A stretch of 64,000 nt of DNA, taken from the NCBI RefSeq assembly GCF_003086355.1, contig NZ_CP031733.1, positions 1,054,001 through 1,118,000 of the forward strand, given 5' to 3'. Positions 34,837 to 44,272 of this stretch are shown here, one piece after another. Source of the stretch: Streptococcus chenjunshii. Its GTDB lineage: Bacteria > Bacillota > Bacilli > Lactobacillales > Streptococcaceae. The position numbers were made by a program, and so were the translations under genes. Numbering within the stretch: the stretch's first letter is position 1; each line of letters begins with the position of its first letter. The notes below the pieces were generated by a model, which made no database searches, was not told the DNA's origin, and was given only the letters and a program-made list of their open reading frames with translations.

Positions 34837-35610
34837 TTGATTTTAAAAGAGGATATGACTGTTGTCAGTCAGCGGGAAATTGCTCCGCGTATTTTCGAAA
34901 TGCGGCTTTTAGGGGAGATGGTCCATGAGATGAAGGCAGGTCAGTTCTTACATTTGCGTGTACCGGATCCGAGTAAACTGCTGCGCCGTCCAATTTCTAT
35001 TTCACAAATCGACAAAGAGAATAAGACCGCCACTCTGGTCTATCGTGTAGAGCGTGAAGGAACTGCTATTTTATCAAGTCTGACAGCGGGCGATAGGCTT
35101 GATGTCATGGGGCCTCAGGGGAACGGTTTTGATTTATCGGTGCTTTCGGCGGGTCAAAAGGCCCTTCTGATTGGCGGCGGTATCGGTGTGCCTCCTCTGG
35201 TTGAGACGGCAAAACAACTGTCGGCTAAGGGAGCTGAGGTTATTTCGGTCCTTGGTTTCGCGGATAAAAGCGCCGTTATTTTAGAAGATGAACTGAGACG
35301 CTACGGTAAGGTTTACCTGACAACAGATGATGGCTCCTACGGTGTTAAGGGCTATGTCTCAACAGTAATTGATGAGCTGTCAGAAGAATTTGATGCTGTC
35401 TATTCTTGCGGTGCGCCGGGGATGCTTAAATATGTTGATAAAAAATTCGCCCAGCACCCGCATGCCTACTTATCATTAGAAGCGCGGATGGCTTGCGGTA
35501 TGGGAGCCTGCTATGCCTGCGTCGTTCATTTAAAAAATCAGGCAGAAGCGTCTAATAAACGTGTCTGCGAAGATGGGCCTGTATTTGCTGCCGGAGAGAT
35601 TGAGTTTTAA
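34837..35610 (+). CDS. pyrK: Dihydroorotate dehydrogenase B electron-transfer subunit
   Basis: FAD and [2Fe-2S] subunit that passes electrons from dihydroorotate oxidation in PyrD to NAD+. The ferredoxin-reductase-like fold shows LLRRPISISQ (FAD) and GGGIGVPPLVE (NAD). The cluster ligands are CGMGACYACVVH and VCEDGPVF. I choose the TTG at 34837 (family start MILKEDM) with AAGGAAG upstream; an ATG at 34807 would add ten residues. About 258 residues. Confidence 0.92.
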   Translation: MILKEDMTVVSQREIAPRIFEMRLLGEMVHEMKAGQFLHLRVPDPSKLLRRPISISQIDKENKTATLVYRVEREGTAILSSLTAGDRLDVMGPQGNGFDLSVLSAGQKALLIGGGIGVPPLVETAKQLSAKGAEVISVLGFADKSAVILEDELRRYGKVYLTTDDGSYGVKGYVSTVIDELSEEFDAVYSCGAPGMLKYVDKKFAQHPHAYLSLEARMACGMGACYACVVHLKNQAEASNKRVCEDGPVFAAGEIEF

Positions 35611-35624
35611 GAGAAAGGATGTCT

Positions 35625-36677
<1,053 letters not shown>

Positions 36678-36769
36678 TGTCTGGCTGTCTGTATTCTGTC
36701 AGCTGCCTTTATTTTGAAAAGCAGAGTAAGTGGTAAGAGTTTTTAGAATTAAATAATCCTGTATTTATG

Positions 36770-36800
36770 AGGAGAACGGAGAAATCTGTTCTCCTTTTTT
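36770..36800 (+). terminator. Terminator at left end of the conjugative element
   Basis: AGGAGAACGGAGAAATCTGT then TCTCCTTTTTT: 8-base arms AGGAGAAC/GTTCTCCT with T run. It lies between pyrD and the first element gene. The 159-base gap should contain the left junction, but no attachment repeat can be recognised. Confidence 0.78.
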
Positions 36801-36836
36801 ATTTGCTTAAAATTTCATAAAGAAAGGAGTCTTACC

Positions 36837-37010
36837 ATGAAGGGATTGGAAATCGTGATAGATATTGAGAGCTTAGAAGTTTATGAAGTCATTGATCACG
36901 ATCGGGAAATAAGTTCAGAATCAGCCGAGAAGAAAGAAACCTCTATACCTACTGAGCCAAAGCATCATTCTGAGTTCTATCAGTTGAATTTATTTGAAGA
37001 AATGAACTGA
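36837..37010 (+). CDS. Small hypothetical protein, 57 residues
   Basis: Starts MKGLEIVIDIESLEVYEVI and ends HHSEFYQLNLFEEMN; AAAGGAG is upstream. Acidic and soluble. First gene of the element. The C-terminal QLNLFEEM resembles tails (QLDLF-type) of DNA-processing proteins that bind a sliding clamp; the Rep and Dam proteins here end in similar QLSLFE and QQLDLF motifs. Confidence 0.6.
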   Translation: MKGLEIVIDIESLEVYEVIDHDREISSESAEKKETSIPTEPKHHSEFYQLNLFEEMN

Positions 37011-37036
37011 CTCAATAGATAACAAACTAGGAGGAT

Positions 37037-37534
37037 ATGATGATTAGAAATAAATTTTATAATCAGTTGATTAACAGTGAACCAATGGGTTTTATTGATC
37101 CTCTAACTGATTTAGGTGAGTTTGATTCTGTTCAGATGAAATTCAAAGAACCTGTTAGCAAATTGATAAATAAATACTCTTGTCAACCTTATAATTTGAA
37201 CTGGCAGAAAAAAATCGAAAAGATGAGAGTACTGTATATCCAATATCAGAAAAGTTTAAAGTTAGAAGATCAGGATCAGGCTGTTCATAACAGGGTTAGA
37301 AATAAAGAATCTAAGGAACATGTTCATGAAATTGTTACAACATATTTGAAATTAGGATTTAGGTTTAAAGAGATTGAATCGAAAGTTTCGCTTTTCAACA
37401 CTCGTCTTCGTCGAAAGTGGAGAAGAAGCGATTACGTAACAACTACAAATCCTGAATTTTATTTGAAGAAAGACTTACAAAATGGTTATTGTTTGCCAAC
37501 CCCTTCTCTTCCTCAAAGCATGAAAGTTAACTGA
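37037..37534 (+). CDS. Hypothetical element protein, 165 residues
   Basis: Unrecognised, basic, no membrane segment. AGGAGG precedes two consecutive ATGs. Part of a run of small genes (36837-38021) ahead of the methylase gene. The segment TRLRRKWRRSDYV is strongly basic and could bind nucleic acid. Confidence 0.65.
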   Translation: MMIRNKFYNQLINSEPMGFIDPLTDLGEFDSVQMKFKEPVSKLINKYSCQPYNLNWQKKIEKMRVLYIQYQKSLKLEDQDQAVHNRVRNKESKEHVHEIVTTYLKLGFRFKEIESKVSLFNTRLRRKWRRSDYVTTTNPEFYLKKDLQNGYCLPTPSLPQSMKVN

Positions 37535-37544
37535 AGGAGAAATT

Positions 37545-37751
37545 ATGATACAAGAAGAAATGAAAATACAAACCACAACAAATTATGAATTGATAGATTA
37601 TGTGGGGAATCGAAGCATCGTGCTTAAAACTATCAAAATAGCAACAGAAAGGCCTAATACACGACAGGGACAGGCTGCTGTTAGGATGCTGGAGAAAAGA
37701 TACTTTAAAAATTATAAAGGTATTTTACGTTTACCTTCTTTGAAGGAATAA
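37545..37751 (+). CDS. Hypothetical element protein, 68 residues
   Basis: Starts MIQEEMKIQTTTNYELIDYV; AAGGAG is upstream. Unrecognised, soluble. Same operon as its neighbours. Confidence 0.6.
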   Translation: MIQEEMKIQTTTNYELIDYVGNRSIVLKTIKIATERPNTRQGQAAVRMLEKRYFKNYKGILRLPSLKE

Positions 37752-37772
37752 ATTGAGATAAGGAGTAAAGAA

Positions 37773-38021
37773 ATGCTGAATAAACAAGAATTTAATCGAA
37801 AAATGAGAAGAGCCCGTCGATTAACCGAACAGGTGATTCAGTTGAAATGGGAGATTTTATCTAACGATGAGTTATTAACTCCTTTCAAAGGCATTAACTC
37901 TACGACTCTTGATGAGGCTATTAATTGTTATATTGACTATGGGGAGTTGCCGCTCTCTAATCATTTTGATGATTTTTATGAAGCATATAAAAGAGCGTAT
38001 GAAGAACAATATGGAGAATAG
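37773..38021 (+). CDS. Hypothetical element protein, 82 residues
   Basis: Starts MLNKQEFNRKMRRARRLTEQ with a basic N-terminal helix and an acidic C-terminus. Good ribosome binding site (AAGGAG). Stops 2 bases before the methylase gene, so translation is probably coupled. Function unknown. Confidence 0.6.
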   Translation: MLNKQEFNRKMRRARRLTEQVIQLKWEILSNDELLTPFKGINSTTLDEAINCYIDYGELPLSNHFDDFYEAYKRAYEEQYGE

Positions 38022-38023
38022 AT

Positions 38024-38818
38024 ATGAAATCCCTGATACGTTATCCCGGAAGTAAATGGAATCTGGCTCAGAAGATTATTGACTTGCTGCCGGAACACAA
38101 AAGTTACCTAGAGCCTTACTTTGGCTCTGGAGCAGTACTTTTTACGAAATCGCCAAGCCCTATCGAAACAGTCAATGATTTAAATGACGATGTGGTTAAT
38201 CTTTTTCAAGTTATTCAGTCCGCTCCAGATGTTCTTCAGGAGAAATTGTGGGGAATCCCATACAGCCGCTCAATCTATGAAATGGCTTGGAAAAATAAAC
38301 CAAATAATGAGGTAGATAAGGCCGTTAACTTCATCATCCGTTCAACCATGAGCCATGGTTTCAGAGTGTTTGAAAAATCAGGATGGAAGCGTGATGTTTC
38401 TGGTCGTGAATCCGCATATGCGGTACAACACTGGAACAGACTTCCAGAGACAGTACGCGAAATGGCCGTCCGATTAAAAGGTGTTCAAATTGAAAACAGA
38501 CCAGCTCTGCAATTAATCGAAGAGTTTAGTCGGCCTGAAGCAGTCATTTATATTGATCCACCTTACATCTTATCTACTAGAGCCAGAAAACAGTATAGTC
38601 ATGAGATGACAGACAACGATCATATAGAACTCTTAGAACTGTTAAATCAAAGCAAGGCTCAGATTATTCTCAGCGGTTATACCAGTGACTTGTATGATCG
38701 GTATTTATCCAACTGGGAACGTTTAGAATTTTCGGCCACTGCAGAGCGGGGATTGCCACGGACGGAAGTTCTCTGGATGAATTTCCAGCCAGCACAGCAG
38801 TTAGATTTGTTTAATTAA
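38024..38818 (+). CDS. D12-class DNA adenine methyltransferase
   Basis: Dam-like N6-adenine methylase, 264 residues. SAM-binding motif RYPGSKWNLAQKI (PGSK) and the region YLEPYFGSGAVLF at the N-terminus; catalytic motif YIDPPYI (DPPY) at about 182. No restriction endonuclease gene is adjacent, so it is an orphan methylase, likely protecting the element from host restriction. Ends in QQLDLFN, a candidate clamp-binding tail. Confidence 0.92.
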   Translation: MKSLIRYPGSKWNLAQKIIDLLPEHKSYLEPYFGSGAVLFTKSPSPIETVNDLNDDVVNLFQVIQSAPDVLQEKLWGIPYSRSIYEMAWKNKPNNEVDKAVNFIIRSTMSHGFRVFEKSGWKRDVSGRESAYAVQHWNRLPETVREMAVRLKGVQIENRPALQLIEEFSRPEAVIYIDPPYILSTRARKQYSHEMTDNDHIELLELLNQSKAQIILSGYTSDLYDRYLSNWERLEFSATAERGLPRTEVLWMNFQPAQQLDLFN

Positions 38819-38866
38819 GAAAAGGGGGAGAAACGTTTATTTTTTACAGTTAGAAAAGGAAAAATT

Positions 38867-38890
38867 ATGGAAAGATTGGTGATTTTATGA
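38867..38890 (+). CDS. Possible 7-residue leader ORF
   Basis: ATG GAA AGA TTG GTG ATT TTA TGA (MERLVIL) preceded by AAAAGGA; its TGA overlaps the ATG of the next gene. It may couple or regulate translation, or be chance. Confidence 0.25.
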   Translation: MERLVIL

Positions 38891-39201
38891 TGGAAAACCA
38901 GATAAGGCAGATTGTTGTAAAGAAAAATATCGGGGAGCTGACGTTAGAAGTTAGATATGACAACGTTGTTTATATTGATGGAGAGACTGGTGTCTATTCG
39001 GATATTGAAGGCTGTATTAGTTGCGTTCGTTATAGCGGTGAAATTAGGGTTTATCTTGATGAGACTGGCCGAGTTACAAATTTTGATGAGATTAACTTAT
39101 CGATCAATAGTGAGTATGATGGGTGGGATGATCAAGAATTGTATGAAAATATTTTGGAAGATTTACAAGATGATGTTTTATTTGAGTTAATACTGGTATG
39201 A
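38887..39201 (+). CDS. Hypothetical acidic protein, 104 residues
   Basis: Very acidic C-terminal half (YDGWDDQELYENILEDLQDD). Unrecognised. The acidic surface is a feature of DNA-mimic anti-restriction proteins, but that is only a guess. Located between the methylase and the replication initiator genes. Confidence 0.55.
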   Translation: MMENQIRQIVVKKNIGELTLEVRYDNVVYIDGETGVYSDIEGCISCVRYSGEIRVYLDETGRVTNFDEINLSINSEYDGWDDQELYENILEDLQDDVLFELILV

Positions 39202-39231
39202 TTTCAGCTAAGTAGTAGAAAGGAATTTGAA

Positions 39232-40719
39232 ATGACAAATATCTACAACTTAATTTTAAAAGATGGATTACGGAATTATAAATTTAAAAATAGTCATTTA
39301 ACCCCCATCTCTTCAGCCGATGAAGGAAAGCGAGGAGCCATCTTCGCTTTCCGATCCAAAGCTAACATGATTAAAGCACGTGGATTGGTGCTGACATCGA
39401 TGGAAGCTATTACTGAAAATGAGGATCGTTTCACTCACTGGACACCAAATGTTTACCGATTTGGGGCTTACAAGGACGATAGACGTCAGATTACACGTGG
39501 TCATGCTGAAGAGAACCTAAGACAAATCAATACGTTTTATATTGACTTTGACATCACCTCTTCATCTGAAGAGATGACATCAGGAGATATTCTTACGGCT
39601 GCTATTGATTTAGGATTCATGCCAACAATAATTTTGAAATCAGACAAAGGTTTCCAGGCTTATTTCGTTCTTGACGAGCCAGCCTATGTGACCGTCCATT
39701 CACAATTTAAAGTAATCAAAGTGGCCAAAGCTATTTCTCAAAATTTACGAAACTATTTTGGCCAAGTCCTACCCGTTGACATGACCTGCAACCACTTTGG
39801 AATCGCACGTATGCCACGAACGGATAACATCGAGCTTTTCCATGAGGAATACACCTACTCTTTCCAGGAGTGGCTAGCTTGGTCAATGAAACAGTCTGAT
39901 CTTCCTTTTCCAAATAAGAAACCAAACTTAACAGTAATTGCGGGAACTGAAGGGGTTAGGCAGATAGATGAGCCCTGGTATGGTTTGCTGATGAGAGAAG
40001 CTAATATTAAGGGTGATAAAGCTTTGATGGGAAGAAACAATGTGCTATTTACTTTAGCACTGGCTAACTTCTCATCTGGTGTCTCTCAGAGCGATTGTGA
40101 GGCCGTTTTAGCTGATTTTAATGGACAATTGGTCGAACCGCTCTCTCAGGACGAGTTTCTGAAAGTCGTTTGTTCAGCCTATTCAGGAAAATATGAAGCT
40201 GCTAGCCGAGATTACATCAAATTACTATGTAAGGCTTGGGTCAATGAGAGTCTGAAGGATTCAGACTTGTTTATCAAGCAACGCTGGTATAAGTTTAAAA
40301 AGAAGCGTGCCGATCGTAAGAATAGTCATCTTCACGAGTGGAAAGCAGATATCATGGCTTACTTGGAAGGCTATTTTCAGTCAGAAGATCCATTCATCCA
40401 AACAACTAAAAAAGCTATCAGAGAAGAATTGAACATTCCTGAGCGATCACTGGATAAAGTCTTAAAAGCACTAAAAGCTGATCGTAAAATCTTCTTTGTA
40501 GTTAAATCTGGACGAGGTGGAGGAATTAGGTTGGCTTCAATCAAAGCCATTGTCTTTTCACTTATTCAGGTGAAAAAGGAACGTCAAGAGGCTTATTTTG
40601 CCAATATAGCGACGTTCTTTGAAGAGAGTCTAGGATTTACTAAACAGGTAATAGAAGGGGTTAAAAATGGGCTTAAACAAGTTAAACAACTATCTTTATT
40701 TGAGGTTGATATTGGATAA
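39232..40719 (+). CDS. rep: Inc18-type replication initiator (RepE/RepR/RepS-like)
   Basis: 495 residues, very close by recall to the theta-replication initiators of pAMbeta1, pIP501 and pSM19035. Matches include ILKDGLRNYKFKNS near the N-terminus, RFTHWTPNVYRFG and HAEENLRQINTFYIDFDI. PVDMTCNHFGIARMPRTDN, KKAIREELNIPERSLDKVLK and the C-terminal QLSLFEVDIG also agree. The element can therefore probably replicate autonomously or transiently after excision. Clear AAAGGAA ribosome binding site. Confidence 0.92.
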   Translation: MTNIYNLILKDGLRNYKFKNSHLTPISSADEGKRGAIFAFRSKANMIKARGLVLTSMEAITENEDRFTHWTPNVYRFGAYKDDRRQITRGHAEENLRQINTFYIDFDITSSSEEMTSGDILTAAIDLGFMPTIILKSDKGFQAYFVLDEPAYVTVHSQFKVIKVAKAISQNLRNYFGQVLPVDMTCNHFGIARMPRTDNIELFHEEYTYSFQEWLAWSMKQSDLPFPNKKPNLTVIAGTEGVRQIDEPWYGLLMREANIKGDKALMGRNNVLFTLALANFSSGVSQSDCEAVLADFNGQLVEPLSQDEFLKVVCSAYSGKYEAASRDYIKLLCKAWVNESLKDSDLFIKQRWYKFKKKRADRKNSHLHEWKADIMAYLEGYFQSEDPFIQTTKKAIREELNIPERSLDKVLKALKADRKIFFVVKSGRGGGIRLASIKAIVFSLIQVKKERQEAYFANIATFFEESLGFTKQVIEGVKNGLKQVKQLSLFEVDIG

Positions 40720-40800
40720 GATTTAAAACCCGCAAGTTGCCTTTACATTTATATCTATGATACGTGGAGCTAAAAAGGGGAGTCTGATATTGAAGATAAA
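40720..40800 (+). other. Candidate replication origin downstream of rep
   Basis: In Inc18 plasmids the origin lies directly after rep. Here the stretch AAACCCGCAAGTTGCCTTTA followed by TATCTATGATACGTGG occupies that position and has no ORF. Assignment is positional; I cannot verify the core sequence. Confidence 0.4.
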
Positions 40801-40853
40801 TTGAATTTACTTAGTCTAATGTTAAATAAATAGAAAAGGGAGTTGAGAGAGAA

Positions 40854-41006
40854 ATGATTTTAATTATTTTAGTTAGTGTCTTAGGGAGTTTCTCTTTACT
40901 AACAGTTGGAATGTTATATGCTAACCATCAAATTCGTTATAGAGATGGGTATGATAGAGAATTAGAAAGTGATTATCAAGCGTTAATGGAACAGCTTAGA
41001 AAGTGA
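40854..41006 (+). CDS. Small membrane protein, 50 residues
   Basis: MILIILVSVLGSFSLLTVGM: one N-terminal membrane span then a charged tail (LESDYQALMEQLRK). Good upstream GGGAG. Its stop overlaps the next start (GTGA). Confidence 0.6.
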   Translation: MILIILVSVLGSFSLLTVGMLYANHQIRYRDGYDRELESDYQALMEQLRK

Positions 41007-41218
41007 GGTACTATGTGGGATACGTTATTTTTAGTTTTGAAGATGGAGATTATCTTTATGATAACCAGGGACAATTATTGGTTTTTGAGAGTAGAGGATT
41101 AGCTTATCAGTACATGCAGATTAATTATCATATTCCTTTACCTGTTCAGAAAACTAAGAGAGTAATTAACTATCCAAATTTCTACCAAGCTCCATTCAAG
41201 GTCCATAAGGTTTGTTAG
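41003..41218 (+). CDS. Hypothetical protein, 71 residues
   Basis: GTG start overlapping the previous stop. Aromatic-rich (RYYVGYVIFSFEDGDYLYDN). Unrecognised. Confidence 0.5.
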   Translation: MRYYVGYVIFSFEDGDYLYDNQGQLLVFESRGLAYQYMQINYHIPLPVQKTKRVINYPNFYQAPFKVHKVC

Positions 41219-41231
41219 AGAGGAAATAGTG

Positions 41232-41312
41232 ATGAAACAAAAGGATGAGACTCTTTATGTTGGAAGAATATCCTTATTTGGTATCCCTTCTATGGAGAGT
41301 GAAAAAAACTAA
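41232..41312 (+). CDS. Possible 26-residue ORF
   Basis: MKQKDETLYVGRISLFGIPS then MESEKN; GAGAGGAAA upstream. Overlaps the next ORF in another frame, so only one of the two may be real. Confidence 0.3.
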   Translation: MKQKDETLYVGRISLFGIPSMESEKN

Positions 41313-41418
41313 AAGAGAATGGCTCGAAGAAGCATTCTTGATGTCTACTAAAAAGAAAATAATCGAATGTGTCTTTATTGATGAAGATGGAGGGAACGAA
41401 CATGACAGAGAATTTTAA
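41257..41418 (+). CDS. Possible 53-residue ORF
   Basis: Starts MLEEYPYLVSLLWRVKKTKR, with AAGGATGAG upstream, and overlaps the start of the following gene. Amphipathic and basic. Supported only by ribosome binding site and tight packing. Confidence 0.35.
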   Translation: MLEEYPYLVSLLWRVKKTKREWLEEAFLMSTKKKIIECVFIDEDGGNEHDREF

Positions 41419-41812
41419 GATTGTACGTGGTTATTATTTAACAGGAGTAGGGCAAGAACCCTCTGCTTATTACTTTAAAATTACTGATCAATTTCCTGAA
41501 TTTGAAACATTGAAAGCAGGTGATGTTGCTTTAACGTTTTATCAGAATCTAGAAGCTATTTCAAGCATACCAGCCCTAATTCGGGTAGATGGGGTAATTG
41601 AAGCTGAGAAACAAGTCCTTGAGTTTCTCCAGAGTGAAAAGAAGGATCATTTTCCAATGTTGCCACTGGTTAGTGTTTATGAAGAATTTGATACTTTGCG
41701 ATTCAGTTTAGTGATGACTAGCTTTGAAAAACTAAAGTCTGAAATGAAACGTCTGGCCAAAGTTAGTTATGTTCAAGGAGATTTGTTTGAGTTTTTAGGA
41801 GGTGAGGGGTAG
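41402..41812 (+). CDS. Hypothetical protein, 136 residues
   Basis: MTENFKIVRGYYLTGVGQEP. ATG 41402 chosen because GGAGGG lies 7 bases upstream. Cytoplasmic alpha/beta by eye. It ends overlapping the start of the thioredoxin-like gene. Confidence 0.6.
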   Translation: MTENFKIVRGYYLTGVGQEPSAYYFKITDQFPEFETLKAGDVALTFYQNLEAISSIPALIRVDGVIEAEKQVLEFLQSEKKDHFPMLPLVSVYEEFDTLRFSLVMTSFEKLKSEMKRLAKVSYVQGDLFEFLGGEG

Positions 41813-42261
41813 TGACTGATAGGTTTGAGTTTTCTAAACTATTTTTGGGAACCTTAGCTGCTGTTGCTGTAATTCTTTTTACAGTTGTTGGGATACAGAC
41901 TACCTGGAGTACTTATGTCGTCAAAGATTATAATAAGCATCTCACAGGACAAGTCTATGTGGAAGCAGCGGTCAATCAAAATGTTAACCTAGTCTTTTAT
42001 CGTAATGGATGTCCTTATTGTAAGGCTGGGAAGAAAGCTGTTATTACTTCAGCTGAGAAGAGTTCTTATCCGACTTTTTACATCGATGTAGAATCAAAAG
42101 ATGGCCAGATATTGGTTGAAAAATACCACGTTGACAAAGCAGCGACTCTAGTCACAATAAGAGACGGTAAATTCGAGCTTTTTCTCTATGCTGATAAAGA
42201 TAAAAATGGCCAAATTGTTGCTGATCAGAAAAAAATAGAGGAGAGATTGAATGACAAGTAA
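41812..42261 (+). CDS. Membrane-anchored thioredoxin-like protein (CPYC)
   Basis: 149 residues. One N-terminal membrane span (LFLGTLAAVAVILFTVVGIQ) puts the thioredoxin-like domain outside. The redox motif is VFYRNGCPYCKAGKK (CPYC, glutaredoxin-like) at about 64-67. It could handle disulfides or reduced cysteines in secreted transfer proteins. GTG start overlapping the previous stop; overlaps the next gene by 11 bases. Confidence 0.75.
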   Translation: MTDRFEFSKLFLGTLAAVAVILFTVVGIQTTWSTYVVKDYNKHLTGQVYVEAAVNQNVNLVFYRNGCPYCKAGKKAVITSAEKSSYPTFYIDVESKDGQILVEKYHVDKAATLVTIRDGKFELFLYADKDKNGQIVADQKKIEERLNDK

Positions 42262-42502
42262 AACTGTTTCTAAGTTGCTTTGGTTTTTGTTAATTGTAGT
42301 AGGACTTACAGTATTTCTTTTTGCGACACTATCATTATTTTTATCTTTTCAATGGGCTTTAATGAAGGTCAATGGAGATATTCCAGAGAATGTTTTCTAT
42401 TCTCAGATGAGTATTTTAGGATTTAGTCTGTTTGATGGATTTATTATAGCTCTAGCAACATGTCACCTGAAGGAGGTAAATGTTGATGATTATAATTCTT
42501 AA
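42251..42502 (+). CDS. Small membrane protein, 83 residues
   Basis: Two membrane spans (about 8-30 and 50-70). GAGAGATTG upstream lies in the thioredoxin-like gene. Unrecognised; part of a tightly packed membrane-protein operon. Confidence 0.6.
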   Translation: MTSKTVSKLLWFLLIVVGLTVFLFATLSLFLSFQWALMKVNGDIPENVFYSQMSILGFSLFDGFIIALATCHLKEVNVDDYNS

Positions 42503-42692
42503 GGCAGCTGGACATTATCTTTTTCTTATTGTTCTTGTTTCGGCTTGGGTATTTCCTCTTTTTGAAGTTGAAATTTACGATAACTTTGATAACAAAAAAA
42601 CGAACACGCTACTTAGGCCCTGCAGTTATGATGTTGGTCAAAATATTTTGGCCAAACAGTCAAGTGAGGTCGCTATTATCAGGAAGGAGTAA
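42480..42692 (+). CDS. Small membrane protein, 70 residues
   Basis: MLMIIILKAAGHYLFLIVLV begins with a membrane span. AAGGAGG is 3-10 bases upstream. Overlaps the previous gene by 23 bases. Unrecognised. Confidence 0.55.
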   Translation: MLMIIILKAAGHYLFLIVLVSAWVFPLFEVEIYDNFDNKKTNTLLRPCSYDVGQNILAKQSSEVAIIRKE

Positions 42693-42697
42693 GACAG

Positions 42698-43252
42698 ATG
42701 ACGATACCAAAGAGAAGTAATAGGACATGGGAACAAAAGAAAAAGCGTCGCACTTGTCATAAGTTAGGGAAACGATTTAAAGATCCTGCTAATAATGAAA
42801 ATTGTGAACCTATGAATCCTTTATTAAAAACAACAATGTTATTAGCTACTAATAAAGAGTATAGAAAAGCCGATACTTTACAATTATTAGGGAGTTTCTT
42901 AGTATTTAGTACAATAATTTACTTTTTGGTAGGAGTCTTGTATTACTTCAGTATAAAGGTGCTAAAATCGTATGCTCTTCAGGTTGTCTTGAAGGTTGTA
43001 AGTTTAGGATTTTTGAAGCCATCAGCTGCAGATCAGTTTCGTGAACCTACAGTTTGGGAAGTGTTTAAAAGGTATACCATGGGACAACCTATTATTGTTG
43101 GGATAGTTGTACTGCTTGTATTAGTGATTGGTGTTTTTCTCGGTACCAAGGGGCAAAAAAAGCAGACCATGATTGCTGATAATATCAAGGATGAGGACTT
43201 AAGGAAAGATTACGAAAAAGTTAAAAAGAAAGGCTGTGTAACTTATGCTTGA
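42698..43252 (+). CDS. Two-span membrane protein, 184 residues
   Basis: Basic N-terminus (RSNRTWEQKKKRRTCHKLGK), spans at about 65-90 and 130-150, charged cytoplasmic tail. Ribosome binding site AAGGAGTAAG. Probably a component of the mating channel region, but not recognised. Confidence 0.6.
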   Translation: MTIPKRSNRTWEQKKKRRTCHKLGKRFKDPANNENCEPMNPLLKTTMLLATNKEYRKADTLQLLGSFLVFSTIIYFLVGVLYYFSIKVLKSYALQVVLKVVSLGFLKPSAADQFREPTVWEVFKRYTMGQPIIVGIVVLLVLVIGVFLGTKGQKKQTMIADNIKDEDLRKDYEKVKKKGCVTYA

Positions 43253-44261
43253 CACTATAAAGAACCTGATTGAAAAGATAAAATCCAGCTCTATTGCTAA
43301 ACCTTTTATAGGGATTAAGGGATGGTTTCAAGACAATGTTATTAAGCGAAAGTTGGTTATTTTCTCCGTTATTTTTACAGCTTGGATCAGTTTATTGGTT
43401 GGGGCCTTTTACTCTCCACAGAGGCAGACGTATACAGATGAACAACTAAAAACAAAGCAGACGTTTGAAAATGGAACAGGTGAAATTAGACTGTCTAGTC
43501 AAACCTATTCTCCTGAAACAGGTATTATTGTTCTTCAGTTTGAGACGAAGGATTCTACCTCTCCAGTTGATCGTGGCATTGATACAAAGCGTCTCAAATG
43601 GAACCTATACGCTCAGAAGAAATCTTCTGATACAACAATGGAAATTGTTCCAATCGTAGACAATAAAATCTCAGTAATCATTCGCAATGTTCCTGAAGAT
43701 TTTGGAGCATTTGCGATTGATATTACAAATAAAACAGTTTCTACTAGCGATATCGATATTGATGTTTCTAGCTCTTCAGATGACCAAGAGCAGACTTCTA
43801 AAACAGCTTCTAAAACAGAAGAAAATAACGATGACAATGTTGTCCAGTTCTATGTTACAACTCAAAATCGTAAACTAAAAAGAGAAAAGATAAAGAGTGT
43901 TTCTCGTGAGGAATTTGCTTTGTCAGAAATCAAAGTGGAAAAATCTTTCCAAGCAGATCAGATCAAAAAATTAAATAACTCAATCAAACAGCTTAAGGAT
44001 TCAATCGAAGATGATAATTCTCGTAAAGAGGGTCTTCTCAAAGAAGCGGAATATCTATCTGGTGAGGATTTAGAAATTAATCAGAAAGATATTGCTACCA
44101 TTGAAAGCAACATCGAAACTAAGAATAGGTCTATTGAAACTGCTAATCAAAATATTGAAAAGGTTCAAGCTAAGATTGACAGCTTAGAGAAAAAAGAGGT
44201 TGCTATTAAAGATGGAACATTTGAGTTTTCTAATTCGATTGAGATTATTGAAATGGATTAG
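43245..44261 (+). CDS. Membrane-anchored protein with C-terminal coiled coil, 338 residues
   Basis: One membrane span (about 38-56), then a beta-rich extracytoplasmic region. A Ser/Asp/Glu linker (DVSSSSDDQEQTSKT) leads to a long heptad-rich coiled coil (about 225-320). Architecture suggests an envelope scaffold. Overlaps the preceding stop by 8 bases. Confidence 0.65.
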   Translation: MLDTIKNLIEKIKSSSIAKPFIGIKGWFQDNVIKRKLVIFSVIFTAWISLLVGAFYSPQRQTYTDEQLKTKQTFENGTGEIRLSSQTYSPETGIIVLQFETKDSTSPVDRGIDTKRLKWNLYAQKKSSDTTMEIVPIVDNKISVIIRNVPEDFGAFAIDITNKTVSTSDIDIDVSSSSDDQEQTSKTASKTEENNDDNVVQFYVTTQNRKLKREKIKSVSREEFALSEIKVEKSFQADQIKKLNNSIKQLKDSIEDDNSRKEGLLKEAEYLSGEDLEINQKDIATIESNIETKNRSIETANQNIEKVQAKIDSLEKKEVAIKDGTFEFSNSIEIIEMD

Positions 44262-44272
44262 GAGGTGCTAAA

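Noticed and set aside
36678..36836. tRNA or integrase attachment site at the left end of the element
   Set aside because: No tRNA-like fold or direct repeat is visible, and the right junction is outside the window, so no att site can be supported.
42529..42720. 63-codon plus-strand ORF overlapping the gene at 42480
   Set aside because: The 42480 frame has AAGGAGG in front of its start and a normal membrane protein composition; the 42529 frame lacks a ribosome binding site and runs into the next gene.
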